Both the position numbers and the translations under genes were made by a program. The notes under the pieces were generated by a model. That model searched no databases, was not told the origin of the DNA, and worked only from the letters and a program-made list of their open reading frames with translations. This document shows positions 54,174 to 63,375 of a stretch of DNA of 64,000 bases, piece by piece. The stretch lies in contig JARWSJ010000001.1 in the NCBI GenBank assembly GCA_029906195.1, positions 2,914,001-2,978,000 of the forward strand, in the 5' to 3' direction. Source of the stretch: Chitinophagaceae bacterium 26-R-25 (lineage in GTDB: Bacteria; Bacteroidota; Bacteroidia; Chitinophagales; Chitinophagaceae). The first letter of the stretch is position 1; each line of letters begins with the position of its first letter.

Positions 54174-55487
54174 CTTTTTTACTGCTGCGGGACGGCCTAT
54201 GCTTTCATAGTGGAAACCCAGTTCCCTGATGGCATCTACTTCGAAAAGATTGCGACCATCAAAGATCACTTTACTTTTCAGGTTAGAAACGATCTTAAGG
54301 AAATCTGGCGTCCTGAACTCGTTCCATTCTGTTGCAATGATCAGTGCATTTGCGCCGGTCAAAGCATCGTACTGGCTTTCTGCGTATTGAATTTTGTCGC
54401 CAATAACGCTTTTTACATTGTTCATCGCTTCAGGGTCGTAAGCAGACACAGTAGCGCCTTCCGCCAGCAAAGCATCAATAATGTATAAAGCCGGTGCTTC
54501 GCGAATATCGTCTGTATTAGGTTTGAAAGCAAGACCCCACAAAGCGAAGTGTTTGCCTTTCAAATCACCTTTGAAGAATTTTTTAATTTTTGGCAGCAAA
54601 TGAAGTTTTTGTTTTTCATTCACGTCCATAACTGCGTTCAATATCTGGAAGTCGTAGCTAACTTCGGTTGAAGATTTTACCAGCGCCTGAACGTCTTTAG
54701 GGAAGCAACTTCCACCGTAGCCAATGCCAGGAAACAGGAATCTTTTGCCAATTCTTTCGTCACTACCAATACCGCGACGAACCATGTCAACATCTGCATC
54801 CAGTCTTTCACAAAGCTGCGCGATCTCGTTCATGAAAGAGATCTTTGTAGCCAGGAAAGAGTTTGCCGCATATTTGGTAAGTTCTGCAGAACGTTCATCC
54901 ATAAAGATTACCGGATTACCCGAGCGAACAAATGGTGCGTACAAGTCGCTCATTACTTTTTTTGCCCTTTCTGAGCTTGTGCCCACGACCACTCTGTCCG
55001 GTTTCATGAAGTCATCAACAGCAACGCCTTCACGTAAAAATTCGGGGTTTGACACCACATCAAATTCTACTTTACAGTTTTTTGCGATGGCTGCGTGCAC
55101 TTTTTCTGCGGTACCAACAGGAACCGTGCTTTTGTCAACAATTACTTTGTAGTCGGTTAATAGTTTACCTATATGATCCGCAACGCCTAACACATATCTG
55201 AGATCTGCCGAACCATCTTCACCTGGAGGTGTTGGCAGTGCCAGGAACACGATTTGCGCATCTTTAATACCTTCCTCAAGATTGGTCGTAAAGCGAAGAC
55301 GCTCTTCTTTTAAATTGCGGAGGAATAATTTTTCAAGGCCAGGCTCGTAAATGGTGATTTCTCCATTAGTAAGCTTTTCAACTTTTTTCTGATCGATGTC
55401 AATACAGGTTACTTCATTTCCTGTTTCGGAGAAACAAGTACCTGTTACGAGCCCCACGTAGCCCGTTCCTACAACTGCAATTTTCAT
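54171..55487 (-). CDS. ugd: UDP-glucose 6-dehydrogenase
   Basis: The protein has 438 residues. IAVVGTGYVGLVTGTCFSE at the start is the NAD fold. DKSTVPVGTAEKV near residue 118, FLREGVAVDDF near residue 150 and FPGIGYGGSCFPKDVQALV near residue 252 are diagnostic of Ugd, the last holding the nucleophile Cys. It oxidises UDP-glucose to UDP-glucuronate, the substrate of the next gene. It is 22 bases from the aminotransferase gene, so both belong to the leftward run. Confidence 0.97.
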   Translation of the reverse strand: MKIAVVGTGYVGLVTGTCFSETGNEVTCIDIDQKKVEKLTNGEITIYEPGLEKLFLRNLKEERLRFTTNLEEGIKDAQIVFLALPTPPGEDGSADLRYVLGVADHIGKLLTDYKVIVDKSTVPVGTAEKVHAAIAKNCKVEFDVVSNPEFLREGVAVDDFMKPDRVVVGTSSERAKKVMSDLYAPFVRSGNPVIFMDERSAELTKYAANSFLATKISFMNEIAQLCERLDADVDMVRRGIGSDERIGKRFLFPGIGYGGSCFPKDVQALVKSSTEVSYDFQILNAVMDVNEKQKLHLLPKIKKFFKGDLKGKHFALWGLAFKPNTDDIREAPALYIIDALLAEGATVSAYDPEAMNNVKSVIGDKIQYAESQYDALTGANALIIATEWNEFRTPDFLKIVSNLKSKVIFDGRNLFEVDAIRELGFHYESIGRPAAVKK

Positions 55488-55509
55488 TTTAGGAAAGTGT
55501 TTTTATGGT

Positions 55510-56643
55510 TTATTTGGTTGTTACGAATGCTAATACTTTGTCAGTGATATACTTCAATTGATCTGCTTCCATCTCTGTATGAATAGGAAGCGAGATCACT
55601 CTTTCTGTCAAATAATCCGTTACCGGCAAATCAGTTGCTTCGCTGTTAAACGCAGCAAACATTTTTTGGCGGTGCGCCGGCACCGGATAATAAAGCATTG
55701 AAGGAATTTTATGTTCTGCAAGAAATTTGCTTAAACCATCTCTATCCACACCTTCCAGCGTTAATGTGTATTGGTGAAACACATGTTTGCTGTTAGAAGC
55801 CCTGAAGGGAACCTTTAACTTAGGGTTATTTGCAAATGCGCTATCATAAAAATCAGCCACTTTTGTCCTGGCAGCTATATAATTATCCAGTTCTTTCAAT
55901 TTAATATCCAATATGGCGGCCTGAATGGCGTCTAGTCTGCTATTGCAACCCACCACGTCATGGTAATAGCGTTTGCTTTGACCGTGATTGGCTATCATCC
56001 GCATTTTGTCCGCTAACGCATCGTCATCAGTAAATATTGCGCCACCGTCTCCATAACATCCTAAATTTTTGGATGGGTAGAAAGACGTGCAACCTATTGT
56101 ACCAATGGATCCTGTCTTTTTAGTCGTTCCGTCTTTAAAGGTATAATCACTGCCTATAGCCTGTGCATTATCTTCGATGACGAAAAGGTTATGTTTTTTG
56201 GCAATATCCATGATCGCGTCCATGTTTGCAGCATGGCCATATAGGTGTACGGGAACAATTGCCTTCGTTTTAGGGGTGATGGCTTTTTCTATGGCAGCGG
56301 GGTCTATGCAAAAAGTTTGAGGATCTACTTCAACAAAAACGGGCGTTAAACGCAACAGCGCCACAACCTCAACAGTAGCAATATACGTAAAAGAAGGTGT
56401 AATCACCTCATCTCCTGGTTTTAAATCCAGCGCCATCATTGCAATTTGCAATGCATCAGTACCATTTGCGCAGGTTACTACGTGCTTTGAACCATTATAT
56501 TTTGCAAGATTTTCTGAGAAGTCGTTCACGGTTTTGCCGCCTATAAACATTGAACTGTCGATTACTCCAAGTACTGCCGCGTCGATCTGGTCTTTTATTT
56601 TGAGGTACTGGCGACGCGTATCCACCATTTGTATAGGATGCAT
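55510..56643 (-). CDS. DegT/DnrJ/EryC1/StrS-type PLP aminotransferase
   Basis: The start at ATG 56643 gives 377 residues beginning MHPIQMVDTRRQYLKI. An upstream ATG (56667) lies in the -10-like box. CANGTDALQIAMMAL near residue 62, GDEVITPSFTYIATVEVV near residue 79 and TSFYPSKNLGCYGDGGAIFT near residue 184, with the PLP-binding Lys, are family marks. Members aminate keto-sugar nucleotides. In a cluster with UDP-sugar dehydrogenases, it may make a 3- or 4-amino sugar (as WbpE does), but its substrate is not provable here. Confidence 0.92.
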   Translation of the reverse strand: MHPIQMVDTRRQYLKIKDQIDAAVLGVIDSSMFIGGKTVNDFSENLAKYNGSKHVVTCANGTDALQIAMMALDLKPGDEVITPSFTYIATVEVVALLRLTPVFVEVDPQTFCIDPAAIEKAITPKTKAIVPVHLYGHAANMDAIMDIAKKHNLFVIEDNAQAIGSDYTFKDGTTKKTGSIGTIGCTSFYPSKNLGCYGDGGAIFTDDDALADKMRMIANHGQSKRYYHDVVGCNSRLDAIQAAILDIKLKELDNYIAARTKVADFYDSAFANNPKLKVPFRASNSKHVFHQYTLTLEGVDRDGLSKFLAEHKIPSMLYYPVPAHRQKMFAAFNSEATDLPVTDYLTERVISLPIHTEMEADQLKYITDKVLAFVTTK

Positions 56644-56664
56644 AATTATAGATTTTAAGCGCCG

Positions 56665-56672
56665 CAAAAATA
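56665..56672 (-). promoter_or_regulatory. Putative -10-like box of the nucleotide-sugar operon
   Basis: The minus-strand TATTTTTG is a perfect match, 21 bases before the ATG at 56643. This is the first gene of a leftward series of seven genes, so the box is a candidate operon promoter. Confidence 0.5.
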
Positions 56673-56802
56673 GTGAAATAAGTGTAGCAGCCTATTGTTT
56701 TTTGAGCATTGGGGATCACTTAAATGCATCAAAACGATTATTTTAGACTAAACATCTTCCTAAAATAATGCCAAAAAAGGCACCGGATCATAATTAAGGC
56801 AA

Positions 56803-56962
56803 TTGAGAATTTGAAAATTTGAAGATTTGAAGATTTGAATATGCTTCCAGTCGATCATCCATCACCAGTTATAGCTATCGCCCCTTTGTGATGGTTAATA
56901 GTAGCTTTGATTGATGCACCGGATGAATTTTCAAATTTTCAAATCTTCAAATTTTCAAATTA
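56803..56962. repeat. Family E octamer hairpin (ATTTGAAG units)
   Basis: The left arm (56808-56842) repeats ATTTGAAA/ATTTGAAG. The right arm (56927-56962) repeats the complement. The core of about 85 bases is unique. It lies between the divergent aminotransferase and waaA genes. Confidence 0.82.
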
Positions 56963-57015
56963 TTGCCCTCCATCCTCTATCTTTATTTTCTGAACGTTTT
57001 CAACTTATAACCTTA

Positions 57016-58290
57016 ATGCTATTTTTTTATAAACTCTTTACACTGCTGTATTCTTTCGGCATCAGGCTTATTGCACCGTGGAACCCCAAAGCAAAAAAAT
57101 GGCTGGATGGCAGAAAAGATATTTTCGGTAAACTGCAAAAAGCTTTTGCCGGCAACACCAAACCCGTGTTGTGGATGCATTGCGCATCGCTCGGAGAGTT
57201 TGAACAGGGACGCCCCGTGCTCGAAAAGGTCAGGGCCGAATATCCCAATGTGGCCATACTACTTACCTTTTTTTCACCATCGGGCTATGAGGTAAGAAAA
57301 GATTATGGCGGCGCAGACTGGATTTTTTATCTGCCGCTCGATAGTCGCGCCAACGCTGAAAAATTACTCGCTATTGCAAACCCGCAGCTTGTTTTGTGGG
57401 TGAAATATGAATACTGGTATTATTACCTGACGGCAATTAAGAAACGAAACATCCCTCTCCTGCTTATTTCCGGAATTTACCGGCAAAGCCAGCCTTTTTT
57501 TAAATGGTATGGTGGCATGCATAGAAAAATGTTGGATTGCTTTACGCATTTGTTCGTGCAAAACAATGCATCAAAAGACCTGCTCGAAAAAATCAACATT
57601 ACAGGCAATGTTACTGTTGGCGGAGATACGCGCTTCGACAGGGTCATAGAGATTGCGGAAGGATTTAAACCGATTGATGTAGTGGCGCATTTTTGTTTCA
57701 ATCACAAAGTGATCGTTGCAGGAAGCACATGGGATGAAGATGAAAAAGAAATGGATCATTACGCCAATACACATCCGGAAATTCGTTTTGTGATTGCTCC
57801 GCATGAAATTGACGAAGATCATTTACAAAGCATTGAAAAGCTGTTTAGGAACACGATCCGTTTTTCTGAACTCAAAAAAAGTATTGATGCGGGCATCATC
57901 GCAGATTCGCAGATTGCAAATAATGTTTTAATTATTGATAACATTGGCATGCTGTCAAAACTATATCACTATGCAACTGTAACCTTTATTGGTGGTGGCT
58001 TTGGAGAAGATGGCGTACACAATGTGCTGGAAGCTGCGGTGTACGGCAAACCGGTTGTTTACGGACCTGTGTATGATAAATATATTGAAGCAGTAGAGCT
58101 GGAAGATTGCGGCGGAGGCATTAGCGTGGGCAGCGCATTGGAACTGGAGGCTACATTTAACGAGTTGCTAAACGATGCCGAAGTACTTGAAAAGTCCGCC
58201 TTTGCAGCTAGAAACTATGTTTATAACCACAAAGGCGCCACTAACAAGGTGATGGATCATATTCAGGAAAAACGTCTTTTAACTAACTGA
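57016..58290 (+). CDS. waaA: 3-deoxy-D-manno-octulosonic acid (Kdo) transferase
   Basis: The start at ATG 57016 gives 424 residues. The longer frame from 56911 reads the repeat arm. A membrane anchor (residues 2-20) is followed by a GT-B fold. WMHCASLGEFEQGRPVLEKV near residue 50 has the conserved acidic Glu of SLGEFEQ. VAGSTWDEDEKEMDHY near residue 235 and FIGGGFGEDGVHNVLEAAVY near residue 328 are typical of WaaA. It adds Kdo from CMP-Kdo to lipid A at the inner face of the membrane. Its last 28 bases overlap the convergent gene. Confidence 0.95.
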   Translation: MLFFYKLFTLLYSFGIRLIAPWNPKAKKWLDGRKDIFGKLQKAFAGNTKPVLWMHCASLGEFEQGRPVLEKVRAEYPNVAILLTFFSPSGYEVRKDYGGADWIFYLPLDSRANAEKLLAIANPQLVLWVKYEYWYYYLTAIKKRNIPLLLISGIYRQSQPFFKWYGGMHRKMLDCFTHLFVQNNASKDLLEKINITGNVTVGGDTRFDRVIEIAEGFKPIDVVAHFCFNHKVIVAGSTWDEDEKEMDHYANTHPEIRFVIAPHEIDEDHLQSIEKLFRNTIRFSELKKSIDAGIIADSQIANNVLIIDNIGMLSKLYHYATVTFIGGGFGEDGVHNVLEAAVYGKPVVYGPVYDKYIEAVELEDCGGGISVGSALELEATFNELLNDAEVLEKSAFAARNYVYNHKGATNKVMDHIQEKRLLTN

Positions 58291-58997
58291 TCAAACAGTT
58301 TTACGATATCCTTATTTTCATCCCATCCCAATTTTAATTTCAATTCTCGTTCGATCCAATATTGGGCTTCTGCCAGTATGCGGAAGTTGTTGATGGTTTT
58401 GATGCTTCTTTCATACCCAACTTCATCGCCCCGGAAAAGTTCGCTTACAAATACGTAACGGTCGTTGACACCAATGGCTTTTCTGAGGTCACGAACCGGA
58501 ACATCTACGATCGTATCGCTGAGCTCTGTGCCGTTTGATCTAAGACGATCATTCAGCGAAGTAGCTCCGTTACCATTTTTGGCGATCACGTCGTTAATTT
58601 CTTTAAAATCTGCCTGGTGTGCTAGGGTTGGGATTTCCCTTACCGCATCAAACATCCATTCAATTGGCGCTTCTTTCTTTTTTATAACAGGTTGAGCCGG
58701 AGCTGGCTGTGGTTTTGGAGCAACCACCGGTTTTTCCTGTATAAATTGTTCTTTTTCTACTTCCACTTTTATTTCTTCAGATTTTGGCGCTACTTCTGTG
58801 GATAGTTTTGCGTGCGAAGAATTGAAAGAAGGCAGTACAACTGCTACCTTTGCCGACCCCAATTGCGGCCGTTCGCCTTGTGCAGCGTGCTGTAGTTCAG
58901 CCTGAAGCAGCTGAACAGTTAACATCATGGCTGAAACATCGTTGTTTTGATCAAGCTGTTCTTGCAGCTTTGCGATCAACGCTTTGACTCTTTCCAT
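58263..58997 (-). CDS. Conserved-type cytoplasmic protein of unknown function
   Basis: From the ATG at 58997 the protein has 244 residues. An upstream TTG (59027) would add ten residues but is less likely. Residues 1-45 form an amphipathic helix (MERVKALIAKLQEQLDQNND). A Pro/Lys-rich linker (KPQPAPAQPVIKKKE, about residues 95-115) follows. The C-terminal domain has VPVRDLRKAIGVNDRYVFVS near residue 163 and ELFRGDEVGYERSIKTINNF after it, a type often seen in Bacteroidota. Function unknown. It overlaps waaA convergently by 28 bases. Confidence 0.78.
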   Translation of the reverse strand: MERVKALIAKLQEQLDQNNDVSAMMLTVQLLQAELQHAAQGERPQLGSAKVAVVLPSFNSSHAKLSTEVAPKSEEIKVEVEKEQFIQEKPVVAPKPQPAPAQPVIKKKEAPIEWMFDAVREIPTLAHQADFKEINDVIAKNGNGATSLNDRLRSNGTELSDTIVDVPVRDLRKAIGVNDRYVFVSELFRGDEVGYERSIKTINNFRILAEAQYWIERELKLKLGWDENKDIVKLFDQLVKRRFS

Positions 58998-59077
58998 GTT
59001 TACAATTACTTTTGGGTTAGTGTTCAATCAATTATAAAGTTAGATACAATTTCCCAACAAATCACTAATTACTGATT

Positions 59078-59659
59078 ATGTTCATCGAACCGAATTTATC
59101 GGGAGAGCGCCGTGGCTGGATTGAAGTTATTTGCGGAAGTATGTTTTCCGGAAAAACCGAAGAGCTGATCCGTCGCCTCAAAAGAGCCAAAATAGCCAAC
59201 CTGAAGGTCGAAATATTTAAACCTGCTATTGATATACGCTATCACGAGCAGAATATTGTGTCTCACGATGAAAACTCAATAATCTCTTCTCCTATTGATA
59301 ATTCGCAAACTATCTTACTGCTTGCAAATGATGTAGATGTGATTGGTATTGACGAGGCTCAGTTCTTTGACGACATGCTACCCGAAGTGTGCGACCAGCT
59401 AGCCCTTCGTGGTATCCGCGTAATTGTTGCAGGATTGGATATGGACTATCTGGCTAAACCTTTCGGACAAATGCCCAATCTACTAGCCAAAGCAGATTAT
59501 ATTACCAAGTTGCATGCCATTTGTGTAAAATGTGGAAACATTGCTAATTATTCTTACCGGAAGAGTGCCACGGGGCCACAGGTGCTACTGGGTGAAAAAG
59601 ATGTTTATGAGCCGAGATGCAGGCATTGTTATTATGAGGAACGAGAAACCAGGAGTTAG
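59078..59659 (+). CDS. tdk: Thymidine kinase
   Basis: The protein has 193 residues. [18 protein letters not shown] near residue 21 is the P-loop. [13 protein letters not shown] near residue 88 has the Walker B-like DEAQF of type II thymidine kinases. Zinc-binding Cys pairs are in CVKCG near residue 147 and CRHCYYEE near residue 182. It phosphorylates thymidine and deoxyuridine for salvage. Its stop codon (TAG) is the first GGAGTTAG unit of a family C repeat arm. Confidence 0.97.
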   Translation: MFIEPNLSGERRGWIEVICGSMFSGKTEELIRRLKRAKIANLKVEIFKPAIDIRYHEQNIVSHDENSIISSPIDNSQTILLLANDVDVIGIDEAQFFDDMLPEVCDQLALRGIRVIVAGLDMDYLAKPFGQMPNLLAKADYITKLHAICVKCGNIANYSYRKSATGPQVLLGEKDVYEPRCRHCYYEERETRS

Positions 59660-59757
59660 GAGTTAGGAATTAGGAGTTAGGAGTTAGATTTTGTGATGCA
59701 TGCTGTCCTTTCCTGAACCTTTCAGTTATTCAATTATTCAGTTATTCAGTTATTCAA
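59650..59757. repeat. Chimeric element: family C left arm, family D right arm
   Basis: The left arm (59652-59692) repeats GGAGTTA with the tdk stop inside. The right arm (59724-59757) repeats CAGTTATT. The two halves are from different families and do not pair. The tdk terminator follows. Confidence 0.7.
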
Positions 59758-59763
59758 AAATAC

Positions 59764-59793
59764 AAAGGGCCGTACCTTTCGATACAGCCCTTT
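59764..59793 (+). terminator. Hairpin terminator after tdk
   Basis: AAAGGGC (59764-59770) pairs with GCCCTTT (59787-59793) and is followed by TTGGGG. The inner region has weaker pairing. It could also stop the large leftward gene that ends at 59826. Confidence 0.65.
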
Positions 59794-59825
59794 TTGGGGT
59801 TTATGCGTTAAGAATCTAACAACTA

Positions 59826-62800
59826 TTATTCTTTCACAACTCTCAATATTTCTCTCTTGGTTCCTTGTATAACCTGTATGAAATAAACACCTCTACTGAA
59901 GCCATCGCCGACTGTTACGGTACTATTTGGCACCACGTTGTTTTTCGCTTCGAGTACCCTGCCGGAAATGTCAACCACTTGTACGCTTACGCGCTCAACC
60001 ATGTTGTCTGAGTTTATTTTCACCTTAAAGTTGGTTACACTTGGATTAGGCACAGCGGAGGCTTTGAATAGTTTAGGCTGTTCGCTGTTAACTCGTCCAA
60101 CATTAAGCGCTGTATTGCTCAATGGGTTCATGTTGCTATCACATACCACAGTAATCTTGAAGCAACAATCGAAAGTTACGTTCATTGAACTATCTGTGAC
60201 TTCATAGCAGATTTCGTAAACACCAGGTCCTACTTCTGTTCCTTCTATTGGTCCTGATTTTTGTTTGAAGCCCAGCATTGGTCGTTCAAATTCTGTAACA
60301 AAACCAGCAAGAGAGAATCTACCCATGTCGTTCCATCTGTTCAAGAAATCGTATCCATTCAGGAGTACATATGGCTCTGCAATCACATTTGCATTACCGC
60401 CTTTATTGTTAGGTTCTGTTGGGAACCAGTTTGTGTAAGTAAGCGGTTCGCCGGTAACCCATGCAAAACTTCCCACGGTTCCTGTATTGTACAATCCTAT
60501 CCATGGAGCATATGCATTGATCTTTCTGAACTTGTCGTTAATGAAACTATTTTCGCCAGAGCTTCCAATAGTTACAAGGTGTCCTTTAAGATCTTTTGAT
60601 ATCTGGTCGGCTTCCGGCCATCTGTATGCGCCATTGGTTGAATAGTAACCATGACCGTTGTATGCACCGCCAAATGTCAACATGTTGTTCTTCGTAAACA
60701 TTCCATCCGGAATTGGAATAGTTGCCGGCCAGTTGATGGATGGCACCGGAAGTTTCAACTTAACCTTACATGTTCCGGGATCAGCTTTAATGGTTGTGTC
60801 GCTTGGACATGTAGTTAGCAATCCTCTGCATTTCACTTCTACAGTAAAGCAGCAGGTATCTTTCTTATTTGTTATCCTGTTTGTAGCTTCATAACAAACG
60901 GTGTAAACACCCGGAGTTTGCTGACTGAAATTAGGAGGTCCTGATATTTGTTTGTAAATAATTATCGGTTCATCAAATTCTGCGATGAATGGCAGGTAGA
61001 ACAAACCGGTAAGGTCATTCCATCCGTTCTTTGGATCAGGTCCCCAAATATGTACATATGGTTCAGCTATTGAATCAAGACGTCCTCCGTGATTATTAGG
61101 TTCTGATGGGGACCAATGTGTGAAGACCAATGGTTCACCTGTAACCCATGCAAATTTGCCCAAGTCACCTGTATTGTACAATCCTATCCACGGACCATAC
61201 ACGATACCTTGTTTGAAATTGGTAAAGATGAAATCGCTTTCACCCTGTGAGGTAATGGTAACCAGGTGACCTCCTCTTGCGGCTGCGAGATCTTTTGCAA
61301 CCGGCCATTTGTAGAAGCCATCTGAAACATAATAAGCATGGTTATTATAAGTGCCCTTGAACCAGAGATTACTGTTAGGCTCGTTATAAGCCGGAGGTAA
61401 TGCTATTGAATCAGGGAATATAAAATTAGGTTCAGGCCATGCTACTGTTGCCTTACATGTTATTGGATCAGCGTCAATAACTGTATCCTTAGGACATTTC
61501 ACCGTTGTGGTCGGTGGAGTTACTACGTTCTTCGAAACAATAACAGTACCGGAAGCAGTGCAATTCTTAGCATCTTTAATAGAGAAACTGTAAGTGCCTG
61601 CACCAATGCCATTGAATATACCATCACTGTTGGTCATAGCATTCAATGTGAATGTAAACGGCGCAGTACCTCCATTTACCATAATCTTGGCACTTCCATC
61701 AAGTGCATCACCATTGGCATTTGTAGAGGTTGCAGTCGCAGTCAAATTACATACATTGCTTTCTGTCCATGTAAATATTGCAGCATCTGTAAGCGAGCCT
61801 ACAGTCGCAGTAATAGTGTCTTTGCCAGCCAAAGGTCCTTTGTAGCAGAAGTTAGCCACACCATTAGCATCTGTCAATGCAAAGCCGCTGCTGCCAGGAT
61901 TCATGCCTTTGATGTTAAAGTCCACACGAATATCGGAAACTGCGTGTCCAAACTGATCTTTAACCGTTGCGTTGAAGCAAGTCTGGTTTGCAATACTTCC
62001 CGTTCCTGTTTTCGGAGAAATAACTACACTTGTTACAGTAGCCACTTCAGAGAACGATTGGCCACCAGGATATCCGTAGGCATCGTCATTATTAAATCCA
62101 TACATGAACACACCAAACGGAAGTGTTCCATTAAGTGTATGTGAACCCGGCTGAACCGTTAATTGCGCACCTGAAAAACCTGTTGTACCAATCGGCGTAA
62201 ATGAGCCCGCCGGGATTATAACTCCATCCATGGTCAATGTTCCCACAATAGCCTTCGGAGCCACCACATTTATAAAGTGTGTTACATAACCCGATACTGT
62301 GGTTACTGTATAGTTGGCCAGGAACTGCTCCAATGGTGGAATTAACATCATAAACGGATCACCGGGGTTACCGGAAAATGTTGATCCGTTTGCATACTGA
62401 CAAACCAATATTGGATTGTTGGACTCAATTACATTTTGTCCCTGCAATACCTTTTCAACGAATTGTCCTTTGTTAACAGCTGGTTGAGCAACGCCGTTAA
62501 TAGAAACAACTGTTCCGTTTTCTGATGCCAGGAAGCGCCATGTATCACCATTAATACGTGACTTCAACGGCACCAATCCAAATTTTTTACCCCATGTTGA
62601 AGTTGGAGGAAGCATTTCAACAAGGTGATCACAAAATGCAGCTCCACCCGGAACGTTACCGCACATGTGAGCGCCAAACACACCTATTGGTTGTGTTGAT
62701 GTAATGGTTGTTCCTGTAAAATCACCGCTCGCGGTAGTATTATTCATCAACTCATAAGTTTGTCCTTTATTGAGCGTGATGGTAAAAGGAACACCGGCAG

Positions 62801-63344
62801 TGCGAGTTAGGGTAGTAACGGTTGGTGTAATGGTTACCTGGTTGTTGTCTGCGGTAGATACAACACCAATTTCAACACCATTTACCAATGAGTTTTTGTA
62901 AGTAACTACTATGTAATCAGTACCCAGCGCATCAACCGGCAGGCCCAGGTAGGCATCCGCCGTGAAAGGAATATAGTTTAGACCATACACTGTTACTTCA
63001 TCTACTGAGGTGATATGTATTCCCTTATTGTCAACTACGTTATTAGTGTGAGTGGCAGAAGCCGCTGGCACTACAACGCTGGTTACTTTATTTGCCTGCA
63101 CAGTAAAAGCCTGACTGAAGCTAAGGCCGGGGATTTCAACTTTACCCGAAGTATTTACGTTAGAGGTGATAAAAAGAGTAAGGGTTGGTGTTCCAAGATT
63201 GCTGTTAAACATCAGCCAGAAATCCTTTCCCTTGCTATCTTTATTTTGTGCTTGTGCAAACTGGATTTGCATCAAACAACAAATGCAAAGCGTGAAGTAT
63301 AGCAGCGCTTTGCTTACGGAAGGCTTTAGTAACTTTGGTATCAT
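59826..63344 (-). CDS. T9SS-sorted surface protein with IgGFc-binding-type domain and two lectin-like domains nested in HYR repeats
   Basis: The protein has 1172 residues with a signal peptide (ends QFAQAQ). The first about 400 residues resemble the IgGFc-binding N-terminal domain (DFWLMFNSN near residue 41). A Big-1-like Ig domain follows (about 440-530), then a SprB-like repeat (NGGTAPFTFTLNA). Two copies of an HYR-like repeat (CPKDTVIDADP, CPSDTTIKADP) each contain a C-type lectin-like insert with EPN calcium/mannose motifs at 748-750 and 977-979 and WND further on. The end (VPNPSVTNFKVKI to REILRVVKE) is a type A sorting domain, so PorU should cut and anchor it. Confidence 0.85.
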   Translation of the reverse strand: MIPKLLKPSVSKALLYFTLCICCLMQIQFAQAQNKDSKGKDFWLMFNSNLGTPTLTLFITSNVNTSGKVEIPGLSFSQAFTVQANKVTSVVVPAASATHTNNVVDNKGIHITSVDEVTVYGLNYIPFTADAYLGLPVDALGTDYIVVTYKNSLVNGVEIGVVSTADNNQVTITPTVTTLTRTAGVPFTITLNKGQTYELMNNTTASGDFTGTTITSTQPIGVFGAHMCGNVPGGAAFCDHLVEMLPPTSTWGKKFGLVPLKSRINGDTWRFLASENGTVVSINGVAQPAVNKGQFVEKVLQGQNVIESNNPILVCQYANGSTFSGNPGDPFMMLIPPLEQFLANYTVTTVSGYVTHFINVVAPKAIVGTLTMDGVIIPAGSFTPIGTTGFSGAQLTVQPGSHTLNGTLPFGVFMYGFNNDDAYGYPGGQSFSEVATVTSVVISPKTGTGSIANQTCFNATVKDQFGHAVSDIRVDFNIKGMNPGSSGFALTDANGVANFCYKGPLAGKDTITATVGSLTDAAIFTWTESNVCNLTATATSTNANGDALDGSAKIMVNGGTAPFTFTLNAMTNSDGIFNGIGAGTYSFSIKDAKNCTASGTVIVSKNVVTPPTTTVKCPKDTVIDADPITCKATVAWPEPNFIFPDSIALPPAYNEPNSNLWFKGTYNNHAYYVSDGFYKWPVAKDLAAARGGHLVTITSQGESDFIFTNFKQGIVYGPWIGLYNTGDLGKFAWVTGEPLVFTHWSPSEPNNHGGRLDSIAEPYVHIWGPDPKNGWNDLTGLFYLPFIAEFDEPIIIYKQISGPPNFSQQTPGVYTVCYEATNRITNKKDTCCFTVEVKCRGLLTTCPSDTTIKADPGTCKVKLKLPVPSINWPATIPIPDGMFTKNNMLTFGGAYNGHGYYSTNGAYRWPEADQISKDLKGHLVTIGSSGENSFINDKFRKINAYAPWIGLYNTGTVGSFAWVTGEPLTYTNWFPTEPNNKGGNANVIAEPYVLLNGYDFLNRWNDMGRFSLAGFVTEFERPMLGFKQKSGPIEGTEVGPGVYEICYEVTDSSMNVTFDCCFKITVVCDSNMNPLSNTALNVGRVNSEQPKLFKASAVPNPSVTNFKVKINSDNMVERVSVQVVDISGRVLEAKNNVVPNSTVTVGDGFSRGVYFIQVIQGTKREILRVVKE

Positions 63345-63375
63345 AATGGGCTTTTTTGTTGATTAAAAATGTTTC

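Noticed and set aside
59826..63344. Diversity-generating retroelement target in the lectin-like domains
   Set aside because: C-type lectin folds can be such targets, but no reverse transcriptase or template repeat is in the window.
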